Source: JACZQZ01 sp046756945 (GTDB taxonomy: Bacteria; Pseudomonadota; Alphaproteobacteria; Rhodospirillales; 2-02-FULL-58-16). From it: DNA of 34,016 nucleotides. A program made the translations under genes and the position numbers. Shown in pieces: positions 8,129 through 16,399 of this stretch (within the stretch, counting starts at the first letter, position 1; each line of letters opens with the position of its first letter). Where the stretch lies: the NCBI GenBank assembly GCA_046756945.1, contig JBHHXI010000012.1, positions 1 to 34,016 on the forward strand. Direction: 5' to 3'. The notes under the pieces were generated by a model. It did no database searches. It saw nothing but the letters and a program-made list of their open reading frames with translations, and was not told the origin of the DNA.

Positions 8129-8683
8129 TCACGCGTTGAGCAGGGCCTCCACGTCTTCCTGGGACAGATTGACGTCCCCGCCGTCCGCCACGGATTTGCG
8201 CCGTTCGGGACCCTTGTAGTCGGACCTGCGCCGCCGCCGGCGGTCGGGCCCGAAGTACCGCGTGGACCGCATGAAGGGTCGCGGATGCTCGATGACGGCG
8301 GTGACGCGCGTCATCAGGGTCTTGGCGGACAATGGCTTGGCGATGAATTCGGTAATGCCGGCGTCGCGGGCCTCGACGACCCTTTGCTTTTCCGAATACG
8401 CCGTCGTCATGATGACGGGGACGAAGGGGTTGGGGCTGTCCTTTCCGGTGCGCACCAGCCGTGTGAAATCGAGCCCGTCCAGGGGGTCCATCATCCATTC
8501 GGTAATAATGATGTCGGGGACAAGGTTCTGCATTGCCTTGAAGGCGTCGGCGCCGTCGCTGGCCTCGATGTACTTCTCGGCGCCGAACACGTGCAGCACG
8601 TTCTTGATCAACGAACGCATGAAGGCGTTCGGGTCGACGATGAGGAAGCTGACGCTCTCCAGACGCAGACCGTTCCGTATCAT
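8129..8683 (-). CDS. Single-domain CheY-like response regulator with substituted phosphoacceptor site
   Basis: The 184-residue protein has a receiver domain (residues about 11-135) and a basic, low-complexity tail containing FGPDRRRRRR and YKGPERRKS. The tail ends in a short helix, LSQEDVEALLNA. The receiver keeps Thr93/94 and Lys116 (IAKPLS), but the phosphoacceptor position reads IIITEWMM, with Glu62 in place of Asp. The acidic pair is Asp17-Pro18 instead of Asp-Asp. The domain may therefore be locked in one state or work as an interaction module. ATG 8683 has GGAGG 9 bases upstream. It lies 159 bases after the double-receiver regulator on the same strand and probably belongs to the same signalling unit. 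Confidence 0.85.
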   Translation of the reverse strand: MIRNGLRLESVSFLIVDPNAFMRSLIKNVLHVFGAEKYIEASDGADAFKAMQNLVPDIIITEWMMDPLDGLDFTRLVRTGKDSPNPFVPVIMTTAYSEKQRVVEARDAGITEFIAKPLSAKTLMTRVTAVIEHPRPFMRSTRYFGPDRRRRRRSDYKGPERRKSVADGGDVNLSQEDVEALLNA

Positions 8684-8842
8684 GGCCGCCGCCTCCGTTC
8701 AGCGCACCGTGGGATGGAGGGGGTGAGGCCGCGGGCCGCTGTCCGGGGCGGCGGCGTGGCAGCACGCCGGTGCCGCCTTCACGTCCGCCGAGGAATCCGG
8801 TTCCATGTCCATCACCCGGTCTAGTGTTTTTTCGTGCCGCGG

Positions 8843-9748
8843 TCAGGCCGACGCGAGGAGGTCTTCCGGTTCCGGCGCCTTGATCGACAGCGCCGCGATC
8901 TTTTCCATCAGGGTTTCGCGGTCGAAGGGAACGGTGATGTAGTCGTCGAAATGGGGCAGCTGTTCGGCGATCGAAGGGAGGTCCATGGACGACGGGACGA
9001 GAAGGATGATGGGAAAGTCGACTTCCTGCTTTGCCTTCAGGGTCTTCACCACGAGCGGCGCCTGAAGATCGATGGAGTTGTAGGACATCAGCACCAGATC
9101 GGGAGACAGCAGGTCGCCCACCGTGTCGAGGAACCTCCTGCCGCTGTGCATCACGATGACCGAGTACCCCCTGGCCTCCAGCGTCGCGGGAAGGTCGCCG
9201 AGATCGACTTCGTCGTTGGTGACGGTCACGATGGTCAGGGGTTCGGACGGTTGCGATGACGATTCGGTGCTTTCGGCGGACGCCGGGCCGCCGTCCCCGG
9301 CGGGCGGTTCCTGGCCGGTCAGGACGCGGTAGAGCTTGATCAGGTGGCGCTGCTTCCTCGCCTGCATCCGGGCGACCTGCCGCAACCGCGACTCCACCGT
9401 CGCCAGGAGCATCTCGAAGTCGACGGGTTTGGTCACATAGTCGTCTGCCCCCAGTTGCCGGCCGGCGATAATGTCCTTGCGGTCGGCGAGGGCGGAGAGG
9501 AACACGAACGGCAGGTCCTCGAACTCGGGATGTTTTTCGCGCAGCGCTGTCAGCAGCTCGTAGCCGTTCATCTCCGGCATGGTGATATCACACAGCACCA
9601 GGTCCGGTTTGTGTTCGGCGATCGCTTGCAGACCTTCCCTGCCGTTTGCGGCCTCCACGGTTTCGTAACCCGTATCCCGCAGCTCCTCGGTGATATCGCC
9701 GCGGATGTCGGCTTCGTCCTCGACACAAAGGATCAGGATCGTGGCCAT
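8843..9748 (-). CDS. Response regulator with one active receiver and one degenerate receiver domain
   Basis: The 301-residue protein has two receiver folds joined by an acidic/serine-rich linker (about residues 145-168) and no DNA-binding or enzymatic output domain. The first receiver (1-125) is canonical: Glu10-Asp11 acidic pocket, phosphoacceptor Asp54 in LVLCDITMPEMNGYELL, and Lys in DDYVTKPVD. The second (about 170-290) keeps the fold but reads LVLMSYNSIDLQAP where the Asp should be, and DDYITVPFD in place of the Lys. It is therefore a pseudo-receiver, probably for protein contacts. It follows the histidine kinase by 38 bases on the same strand, so the kinase is the likely phosphodonor. 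Confidence 0.88.
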   Translation of the reverse strand: MATILILCVEDEADIRGDITEELRDTGYETVEAANGREGLQAIAEHKPDLVLCDITMPEMNGYELLTALREKHPEFEDLPFVFLSALADRKDIIAGRQLGADDYVTKPVDFEMLLATVESRLRQVARMQARKQRHLIKLYRVLTGQEPPAGDGGPASAESTESSSQPSEPLTIVTVTNDEVDLGDLPATLEARGYSVIVMHSGRRFLDTVGDLLSPDLVLMSYNSIDLQAPLVVKTLKAKQEVDFPIILLVPSSMDLPSIAEQLPHFDDYITVPFDRETLMEKIAALSIKAPEPEDLLASA

Positions 9749-9786
9749 GTGTCAGGTCTCCATGGTCTGGGCATTGCGCTCGGCAT

Positions 9787-12783
9787 TCAGGTGGCGAGCG
9801 TGGCTTTGACGTCGGCGAGCACGGGCGTGGCCCGGTCGCCGGTCTCTTGGGCCGGCGCGCCGGCGGCGCGCAGGTCGACGGGCAGGCGCACGGTGAACAC
9901 CGAACCCTGACCCTCGACGCTGTCGACCTCGATGGTGCCCTTGTGCATTTCCATCAGTTGCTTGACCAGGTTGAGGCCGATGCCGGTGCCGGTGATTCCG
10001 GTGGATGTGCGGGCGCGGAAGAAGCGTTCGCACAGGCGCGGGAGGTCGTCGGCGGGCACGCCTACGCCGTGGTCGCGCACCGACACCGCGGCAAGATCGC
10101 CGTCCGTCCACCCCTTCACTTCTATGCCGGGATCGTCGGGGGCATATTTGACCGCGTTCGACAGCAGGTTGGTGAACACCTGGTCCAGCAGCTTCGGATC
10201 GGCGTGGATGTTTTCGGGAAGCCCCGCCACGTCGACGCGGATGTCGTGGAATTGCGATATCTCGGCCTGCCGCGCGCAGACCTCGCCGATCAGTCCCTTC
10301 AGGTCACAGGCCTGGCGTTCCATCCGGATGGTGCCGGCGTCCAGGCGCGACGCATAAAGGGTGCCCTCGATCAGCCCCGTCATCCGTTGGACGGCGGCCC
10401 GGATCTTGTCGGTGCGCACAATCAGGTCCTCGGGCGTCACCTTGTCCTTGCGCCGGACCAGCCGTTGGGCGGCGCCGTCGATGATGGTCAGCGGGGTGCG
10501 GAACTCGTGGGACACGAGGGCGACGAAGTCGCGCTGGAGCGTGTTGAGTTCCTGTTCCTTTTCCAGCGCCTGGGCGAGCTGTTCGGCCTGCCGCTGAACC
10601 TCCGCCGTGCGCTCCGCCACCTTTTCCTCCAGATGGTCCCGGTGGGCGGCGACTTCCCGGCTCTTCTCTTCCAGGGCCTCCTGGGTATCGCGCAGTTCCG
10701 TGACGCGCTCCCGCAACGCCCGTTCCTTCGCCGTCAGCTCGGTCTCGGCGTGCTTGCGTTCGAATACCCGTCCGAGCTGTGCTCCGATGTTGACCAGGAC
10801 CTGCAACAATGACTGATCGGACTGCAGAACCTGGCGGGAATAGAACTCCAGGACCGCCACCACCGCCGAACCCACCGGGACCGGCAGGGCGATACCGGTC
10901 CTGAGGCCGGCGTCATCGGCCGACTTGGCTCTCCGGAAGTCCGGGTCCTCGGTCACATCCATGACCCACACGGGTTCTCCATCGGCGAGCACGCGGCCCG
11001 GCAGTCCGCTGCCCCAGTTGCAGTCTGTTTGCTCGGTGACTTGCCGGAAGGCGGCAAACCGTTGGTCGTCCGCCAGGTGCCAAAGGTCGGTCGGCACCAA
11101 CCGTTGGAAGGTGCCCGGGGCGCGGACATAGGCGTGCCCCACCGGCCATCCCATGGCGACGCAGATGTATTGAATTGACGTAGCCATCGCGTGCTCGGGG
11201 GTATTGGCCTCGTTGGCGATGGCCGCGACCCTGTACAGCAGGTCGAGGACGATGCTTTGCTGCCGCATTTCCTGCTCCGCCTGCTTGCGTTCGGTGATGT
11301 CGCGGGTAATGCCGACGAAGAACTGCTCGCCGTCTTCCTGGACCTCGGCATTGGCAATCACCAATTCCATGGGGAACGTGGAGCCGTCCTTGCGTTGGCC
11401 GACGACCTCGCGGGTGGCGCCGATGATCCTAGCCTTTCCCGTGCGCAGGTAGCTGCCGATGTAGCCGTCATGGGCGCTTCGGTACGGCTCGGGCATGAGC
11501 ATGCTGACATTCCTGCCGACCGCCTCCATCACGCTGTAGTGGAACGTGCGCTCGGCCGCGGGGTTGAACGATTGGATGGTGCCGTTGCGGTCGATGGTGA
11601 TGGTCGGATCCGCGGCGACGTTCATGAGCACATTGATCCGTCTGTTGACACGGCGCAGATCGCGCGTGCGTTCCTCGACGACATGCTCGATCACCTGCGC
11701 GCGGCGGTGCTGGCGAAGCATGTAGGCGGACAAGGCGCCGGTGAGGGCCAGCCCGGCGAGCAGTACGAACAGCGGAATGTTATGGTTGTGCAGGCTTGCG
11801 ATAAGGGCTGGCGTCGGCCTGAAGACGGCGGTCCAATCGCGGCCGGCTACGCGTATGGGCACCACCGTTTCCAGTCCGTCATGGGCGCCGCCGCCCGTCG
11901 CCCGGTCGGCGCCGTCGGCGCCCGCCTTGGCCGGACGGTGGTGAAGGAGTCGGTCTTTCGGACCGGCGCTTTCGTCGAACAGGAAAAGGTTGAAATCCCT
12001 TGACAGCGGCACCTGCCGCAAGGCCGCCTCGACCATATCGCCGATCCCGAACACACCGAGCGCAAAGCCCGCGAGGTTGTCCCGGCGCTGTTCGGGCGTT
12101 GCCGCGGGTTGGCCGTTCCGGTAGATGGGCGCAAAGACGAGAACGGCATACTGATCGCCCGTTTTCTGCACCAGGCGGACGCGGGCGGTGGCGACCGGCC
12201 GTCCGCTGTCGCGCGCCCGCTCCAGGGCTTTCAGACGCTTCGGGTTCGATCCCAGGTCATAGCCGAGGGCCTTCTTGTTGCGGTCGTAAGGCTCGACAAA
12301 AAAAACCGGGAAATATTGTTCCCGCGGCCCGGCGGTAACCAGTTCTCCGTCGTCCGAGCGTTCCGTGAAGCGGAATCCGGGAAAGCCGTCCCTGCGCGCC
12401 GCCTTTTCGTAGGCAGTGCGGTCCGCGGCCCGGACCCGCGGGATCCACTCCAGCGCCTGAATGCCCGGATTGCGTTCCAGAATGCTCCGGGCGAAGACTC
12501 GAAACGCCCCGCGATCGACGACCCTGGACGCGGCATAGAACGCACCTATGGCGTGAAGTTCGTGGACGTGCATTTGCGGAATATGGGCCAGAACCGTGCC
12601 GTAGATGATGGCGTGATCTTCCATCTTGTAGCGAAGGCGGCCCTCTTCCTCTTGGCGGACGAGGCCGGACGTCGCCAGGGAAACGCCGATTCCGAGGATC
12701 GCGACGACGGCGGCAGGAAGGAGCCGGCCCACAAGAGCCATCATACCCGTTGCTCCGAAGACCGAAGTCTTTACCGCGCCCAT
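9787..12783 (-). CDS. Membrane sensor histidine kinase: CHASE, FixL-like PAS, GAF, HisKA, HATPase
   Basis: The 998-residue protein has a first membrane helix (about 20-42), a periplasmic CHASE domain (about 75-300, with NPGIQALEWIPRV, EQYFPVFFVEP and ALGYDLGSNPKR), and a second helix (336-356). A coiled linker, a PAS domain (about 385-500) and a GAF domain (about 515-690) follow, then a coiled coil, HisKA with His759 in LVSHEFRTPL, and HATPase_c (about 860-965; NLLSNAVKYA, RDHGVGVP, GTGIGLNLV). It autophosphorylates on His759 and should pass phosphate to the regulators just downstream. The PAS segment MLMPEPYRSAHDGYI onward is close to the haem PAS of FixL, with His438 and Arg458 in matching positions. 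The start ATG 12783 has GGAG 8 bases before it. CHASE ligands are typically small extracellular molecules; none can be named here. Confidence 0.92.
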   Translation of the reverse strand: MGAVKTSVFGATGMMALVGRLLPAAVVAILGIGVSLATSGLVRQEEEGRLRYKMEDHAIIYGTVLAHIPQMHVHELHAIGAFYAASRVVDRGAFRVFARSILERNPGIQALEWIPRVRAADRTAYEKAARRDGFPGFRFTERSDDGELVTAGPREQYFPVFFVEPYDRNKKALGYDLGSNPKRLKALERARDSGRPVATARVRLVQKTGDQYAVLVFAPIYRNGQPAATPEQRRDNLAGFALGVFGIGDMVEAALRQVPLSRDFNLFLFDESAGPKDRLLHHRPAKAGADGADRATGGGAHDGLETVVPIRVAGRDWTAVFRPTPALIASLHNHNIPLFVLLAGLALTGALSAYMLRQHRRAQVIEHVVEERTRDLRRVNRRINVLMNVAADPTITIDRNGTIQSFNPAAERTFHYSVMEAVGRNVSMLMPEPYRSAHDGYIGSYLRTGKARIIGATREVVGQRKDGSTFPMELVIANAEVQEDGEQFFVGITRDITERKQAEQEMRQQSIVLDLLYRVAAIANEANTPEHAMATSIQYICVAMGWPVGHAYVRAPGTFQRLVPTDLWHLADDQRFAAFRQVTEQTDCNWGSGLPGRVLADGEPVWVMDVTEDPDFRRAKSADDAGLRTGIALPVPVGSAVVAVLEFYSRQVLQSDQSLLQVLVNIGAQLGRVFERKHAETELTAKERALRERVTELRDTQEALEEKSREVAAHRDHLEEKVAERTAEVQRQAEQLAQALEKEQELNTLQRDFVALVSHEFRTPLTIIDGAAQRLVRRKDKVTPEDLIVRTDKIRAAVQRMTGLIEGTLYASRLDAGTIRMERQACDLKGLIGEVCARQAEISQFHDIRVDVAGLPENIHADPKLLDQVFTNLLSNAVKYAPDDPGIEVKGWTDGDLAAVSVRDHGVGVPADDLPRLCERFFRARTSTGITGTGIGLNLVKQLMEMHKGTIEVDSVEGQGSVFTVRLPVDLRAAGAPAQETGDRATPVLADVKATLAT

Positions 12784-13261
12784 ACACCCGCTCCGCCGGG
12801 AAACCGCCGCCCTTCTGCCATGGCGCCGCGACCTCCTTCGCCCGCGGCGGCCACCGGCATCTTTTAGGACAGACGGTTGGCAAATTTTCTACTATTAGAA
12901 ATAGTCCGGGATACGATGGAGTTTGTAGTATTCTAAGGTGTTACCCCTGCGGAGTAGCTATCCGGGAGGCGTGCGGCCGTCGGCGGGGCGATGGCACGGC
13001 GGGAACGGGGCAGGCCCGACCCTTACGGGGCGGCCGTAACCCATGCGCATAGTAAAATCGGCGCGGACGGGGTCCCATCTTGGTGGCATGACGGAAAGCA
13101 TAAGAATCGCGGGGCGAAGGGCCGGGACCCGGAACCGGTTGCCGGTCGCTTGGGGTATGTCCGTTCCCCTTTCGGGGAGCACCCGACACCGCGCGAATGG
13201 CCCGTGGGCAACCCAGTTCCCCGGGGCGCACCCCTGACCCGGACAAGGACGGCCGGGACCC
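12784..13261. other. Divergent intergenic region between histidine kinase and coiled-coil gene
   Basis: These 478 bases separate two divergent genes and should hold both promoters. An AT-richer stretch at about 12880-12940 contains the perfect inverted repeat ACTATTAGAAATAGT (12891-12905) and a nearby TAGTATTCTA (12927-12936). Both are candidate operators or promoter parts. Bases 12955-13261 are GC-rich with no supported gene or RNA. Confidence 0.5.
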
Positions 13262-13795
13262 ATGAACAAAACGGTGATGGCGAAACTGCTGGGCGCCGAG
13301 CCGTGCTCGGGCTGTCCCAACAAGGAGGGCATCGAGTCGCTGTTCTCCAATGTCACGGAGGTATTGAGCCACACGCAACATGAACTTTGGGCCGCCAATG
13401 GAGAGATCGCATTGCAGAAGAAGTACGTCGAGGAAATCGGGTCCACGTTGGACACGGCGCTGGAGGAACTGGAAAAAGGGCTGGAATACCGGGACACATT
13501 GGAAACGAAACTTGCGAGCGCGCCTACGGACGAAGAGGTGGCTCACCTGCGGCGCAGACTGGAAGACGCCGAAACCGAGATTGCCCGGCTTTGGACGCAC
13601 CTCGACACTGCGCGGGATCGTGTCCGTACGGCAAGGAACGGGGTGCGCGAGGCCGAGGCCGCGTTGGCGGTCCCGGTGGACACCGATGAGGTGGAGCCAA
13701 ATGGCGGCCCGCGGAAAATCAGGGGAGGCCCGCTGGCCGACGAGATCGCGCGTTACAACATTGGACGGGAATCACCGCGGGGAAGGCTCGGTTGA
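13262..13795 (+). CDS. Hypothetical coiled-coil protein with N-terminal CSGC motif
   Basis: I do not recognise this 177-residue protein. It begins MNKTVMAKLLGAEPCSGCPNKEG, with a Cys15-x-x-Cys18 pair that could be redox-active or bind metal. From about residue 25 to 135 it is a continuous charged heptad-like helix rich in Glu, Leu, Ala and Arg (for example LEELEKGLEYRDTLETKL and HLRRRLEDAETEIARL), typical of a coiled coil. The tail (140-177) is Gly/Pro-rich and basic. It has no signal peptide or membrane segment. Coding is supported by the sustained coiled-coil pattern rather than by homology. It is divergent from the histidine kinase across a shared promoter region, so it may be part of that pathway; this is inference. 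Confidence 0.6.
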   Translation: MNKTVMAKLLGAEPCSGCPNKEGIESLFSNVTEVLSHTQHELWAANGEIALQKKYVEEIGSTLDTALEELEKGLEYRDTLETKLASAPTDEEVAHLRRRLEDAETEIARLWTHLDTARDRVRTARNGVREAEAALAVPVDTDEVEPNGGPRKIRGGPLADEIARYNIGRESPRGRLG

Positions 13796-13885
13796 CGACC
13801 TCGTCTCCGCCGCGTCGCGGGGCCTCGCCAGTGACGCCCCCGGCGTCGCCTTGGCTCCGGCTGCCTGCGATCGCCGGCCCCGGGG

Positions 13886-14740
13886 TCAGTCCCCGTCCTT
13901 CCAGGCCGTGACCTCCTGGCGTTGTTCGCCCAGGCCCTCGATGCCGAGGCGCATGACGTCCCCGGGCTTGAGGAAAACCGCCGGATCGCAGCCCAGCCCC
14001 ACGCCCGGCGGCGTCCCCGTGGCGATCACGTCGCCGGGCATCAGGGTGACGAAGCGGCTCAGGTAGCTGACCAGGAAGGCGACGCCGAACACCATGGTCG
14101 CGGTATTGCCGTCCTGGCGCCGCTCGCCGTTGAGGTCGAGCCACAGTTTCAGGTCCTGGGGGTCCGCAACCTCGTCCCTGGTGACCAGCCACGGGCCGAA
14201 GGGGGCGAAGGTGTCGAAGCTCTTGCCTTTCACGAACTGGCCGCCCCGCTCCAACTGGTATTCCCGTTCCGAGACGTCGTTGATCACCCCGTAGCCGGCG
14301 ACATGGTCCAGGGCGTCCGTTTCCTCCACGTACAACGCGCGGCGGCCGATGACGACCGCCAGTTCCACCTCCCAGTCGCCCTTGCGCGAGCCCCTGGGCA
14401 GCACGACCGGGTCGTTGGGACCGCTGAGCGCGGTCACCGCCTTGGTGAACAGCAGCGGCTCGTCGGGCATGGGTTTTCCGGTTTCGGCGGCGTGTTCGGC
14501 GTAATTGAAGCCGATGGCCAGGATCTTGCCGACGCCGGCGACCGGGGGACCCAGGCGCGGCGATCCCTCGACCGGGGGCAGGGAATCGGTGTCGATCCTC
14601 CCGAGGGCGGCCAGCCGTTCCGGTGCCAGGGCGGCGCCGTCGACGTCCGGAATTTCGCCGGAAAGGTCGCGGATGCGTCCCCGCTCATCCACCAGCCCCG
14701 GCCTTTCGGCGCCGGGCGGCCCGTGGCGCAATAGTTTCAT
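13886..14740 (-). CDS. Fumarylacetoacetate hydrolase (FAH) family protein
   Basis: The 284-residue protein is a full-length member of the FAH superfamily, which includes 2-hydroxyhepta-2,4-diene-1,7-dioate isomerases, ureidoglycolate lyases and oxaloacetate/acylpyruvate hydrolases. Landmarks are KILAIGFNYAEHAAETG, then DWEVELAVVIGR (two metal-binding Glu) and NDVSEREYQ (metal Asp). KSFDTFAPFGPWLVTRDE and the C-terminal GDVIATGTPPGVG follow. The last is the family signature. The product is cytoplasmic and needs Mg or Mn. The substrate cannot be assigned and no aromatic-degradation genes are adjacent. ATG 14740 has a G-run ribosome-binding site. It is convergent with the coiled-coil gene. Confidence 0.9.
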   Translation of the reverse strand: MKLLRHGPPGAERPGLVDERGRIRDLSGEIPDVDGAALAPERLAALGRIDTDSLPPVEGSPRLGPPVAGVGKILAIGFNYAEHAAETGKPMPDEPLLFTKAVTALSGPNDPVVLPRGSRKGDWEVELAVVIGRRALYVEETDALDHVAGYGVINDVSEREYQLERGGQFVKGKSFDTFAPFGPWLVTRDEVADPQDLKLWLDLNGERRQDGNTATMVFGVAFLVSYLSRFVTLMPGDVIATGTPPGVGLGCDPAVFLKPGDVMRLGIEGLGEQRQEVTAWKDGD

Positions 14741-15187
14741 GATCCCCCCACCATCCGTGCCCTCGTGGCCGGAAATTCCCCCGCATTCAAGAACATTTGG
14801 GCAACAGTAGCCGTACCGGCTATCAGGTCAATGGGTAATCCGGCCCCGGCAAACGCCGCCGGCCGGCCCGGCGGCGGTTCGCTCAGGCTGCGCCCCGGCG
14901 CCGTCCGCACGGGCGCTGGAGGGCTCGCGCGGGGACGGCGGGACAATTTGCCTAAAATTATCATAAAATTTTCTTTAAATATAAATAAAACATCTATAAA
15001 TATTGTATATATATAAATTTTTCCAAAAAAGTATTATGTGATCTAGAGTTCAGGATATATAATGATTGTGCGTACGGGAATGTTTGAATGCCACAGTATT
15101 TTACTTGTGTGGCCGGGGGCCGGGCCGGGGTCCGCCCCCAGGGTGCGCCACCCGGGTGTCCGGGCCTGCGAAAGGAGTCAAGTTGCG
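14741..15187. other. Intergenic region with AT-rich island upstream of the tadE-like pair
   Basis: The first 200 bases are GC-rich without a supported gene. Bases 14951-15040 are only 12 G/C in 90, in sharp contrast with the surrounding genome. A perfect TATAAT lies at 15058-15063, near the right end of the island, and would start a transcript near 15070 with a GC-rich leader of about 118 bases before tadE. No good -35 hexamer is visible. The frame is open from ATG 15062 into tadE, but that extension has no pilin-like character. Confidence 0.55.
15058..15063 (+). promoter_or_regulatory. Candidate -10 element for the tadE-like operon
   Basis: TATAAT matches the sigma-70 -10 consensus exactly and sits at the boundary between the AT island and the GC-rich leader. 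Upstream sequence at the right spacing (TTATGT or TATGTG) is a poor -35. The assignment therefore rests on the -10 and the position only. Confidence 0.4.
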
Positions 15188-15778
15188 ATGAGGGGTTTGA
15201 TCCGGTTCCTGAGACGATTGCGCGACAGGGAGGACGGCTCTCCGGTGGCGGAGTTTGCCTTCGTGGCGCCGATCCTGGTCCTGATGGTGATCGGCACCAT
15301 CGAATTCGGCATGATCATGTTCGTCAATATTCTCATGGAAAGCGGCCTCAGGGATGCGGCCCGCTACGGGATCACCGGCAGCCAGTTTGGCGGCTTGAGC
15401 CGCATGGAGCGGATCGTCCAGATCATCGACGACCGCACCATGGGCCTGGTGGACATCGCCCAGGCCGACATCCAGATCCTGGTCTATCCCGACTTCGGCC
15501 AGATCGGCAATGGCGAGGACTTCGTGGACGGCAACGGCAACGGCACCTATGACGTCGGCGAAACCTTCACCGATGCCAACGCCAACGGCGTCTGGGATTC
15601 CGATATCGGGCAGTCCGGGCCCGGTGCCTCCGGCCAGGTCGTGCTGTACCGCATCGATTACGACTGGAACCTGCTGACGCCATTGGCGGCGCCGCTCATC
15701 GGTCAAAACGGGAAATTCACGCTCAGCGCCAGCATCGCCGTGCGCAACGAGCCATGGAACCAGGGAGACGCCACATGA
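15188..15778 (+). CDS. tadE: TadE-like pseudopilin with calcium-binding-type Asp/Asn loop
   Basis: The 196-residue protein has a positively charged leader ending in DG, then SPVAEFAFVAPILVLMVIGTIEFG. Cleavage after Gly17 leaves Glu and Phe at mature positions 5 and 6, the G/xxxxEF pattern processed by the prepilin peptidase for TadE/TadF pseudopilins. One membrane helix follows (about 20-43), and the rest is periplasmic. The unusual part is the stretch around 118-145 with DGNGNGTYDVGE and DANANGVWDSD, two Dx[DN]xNG loops of the kind that bind calcium in surface proteins. Start ATG 15188 has AAAGGAG 10 bases upstream. It overlaps the next gene by ATGA. TadE is a minor component needed for Flp pilus assembly. 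Confidence 0.83.
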   Translation: MRGLIRFLRRLRDREDGSPVAEFAFVAPILVLMVIGTIEFGMIMFVNILMESGLRDAARYGITGSQFGGLSRMERIVQIIDDRTMGLVDIAQADIQILVYPDFGQIGNGEDFVDGNGNGTYDVGETFTDANANGVWDSDIGQSGPGASGQVVLYRIDYDWNLLTPLAAPLIGQNGKFTLSASIAVRNEPWNQGDAT

Positions 15779-16338
15779 TCGGCATGATCGGGCGCGTTCT
15801 CAGGCGCCTCAAGCGGGACAGACGCGGTACCCTGGCCGTCGAGATGGCGGTCGCGACGCCGGTGGTGGTCGGGCTGCTGCTGTCCGGAATCGAGGTCACC
15901 CGCTACGTGCTGCTCAACCAGAAGATCGAGCGCGCCTCGGCGACCATGGCCGACCTGGTGTCCCAGGCCGAGACGTTGAGCGAGGGTGGCCTCATTAACC
16001 TGTTTTCCGCCACCGCCTACGTCATGGACCCGTTCGACCTGGCGGCGGACGGACGGCTGGTGGTGTCGTCGATCAGCGGCGACGACGACAATCGGGCGCG
16101 GATCAACTGGCAGCGCTCCTTCGGCGGCGGCAGCGGCGGCAGCGCCTTCGGCGTCGAAGGGGGGCGCGCCACCCTGCCCGCGGGATTCGTCGTGCGCGAC
16201 AAGGAGACCGTGGTCGTCACCGAGGTGTTCTACGATTACGTACCGGCGTTTCTGGGCACCCAACTGGTGGCCCGGAACCTTTACAACTACGCCGTCTTCC
16301 GGCCGCGCTTCTCGGCGCTGGCGACGCTCAATCCCTGA
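15775..16338 (+). CDS. TadE/TadF-family minor pseudopilin
   Basis: The 187-residue protein starts in a 4-base ATGA overlap with the preceding tadE, so the two are translationally coupled. A basic leader ending RRG precedes TLAVEMAVATPVVVGLLLSGIEVTRYVLL. Glu is at position 5 after Gly18, again the pseudopilin pattern, although the next residue is Met rather than Phe or Tyr. After the single membrane helix, the periplasmic part has a Gly/Ser-rich loop (RSFGGGSGGSAFG) and a conserved-looking VTEVFYDYVPAF near the end, as in TadE/TadF proteins. It could be named TadF. AGGGAG precedes the ATG. A GC hairpin (16359-16384) without a T-run lies after the stop. Confidence 0.8.
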   Translation: MIGMIGRVLRRLKRDRRGTLAVEMAVATPVVVGLLLSGIEVTRYVLLNQKIERASATMADLVSQAETLSEGGLINLFSATAYVMDPFDLAADGRLVVSSISGDDDNRARINWQRSFGGGSGGSAFGVEGGRATLPAGFVVRDKETVVVTEVFYDYVPAFLGTQLVARNLYNYAVFRPRFSALATLNP

Positions 16339-16399
16339 TACCCTGTTGGTGTAACCCGGCGCGGCCGGGGCGGGGGCTCCGCGCACCCTGTCGGCCCGC

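Noticed and set aside
8699..8812. A 37-codon minus-strand frame between the two response regulators
   Set aside because: It has a weak ribosome-binding site and no recognisable features, and its length is expected by chance in GC-rich DNA.
15062..15187. Upstream extension of tadE from ATG 15062
   Set aside because: The extra 42 residues are not pilin-like, the ATG lies inside the probable -10 region, and ATG 15188 has a good ribosome-binding site and the correct leader.
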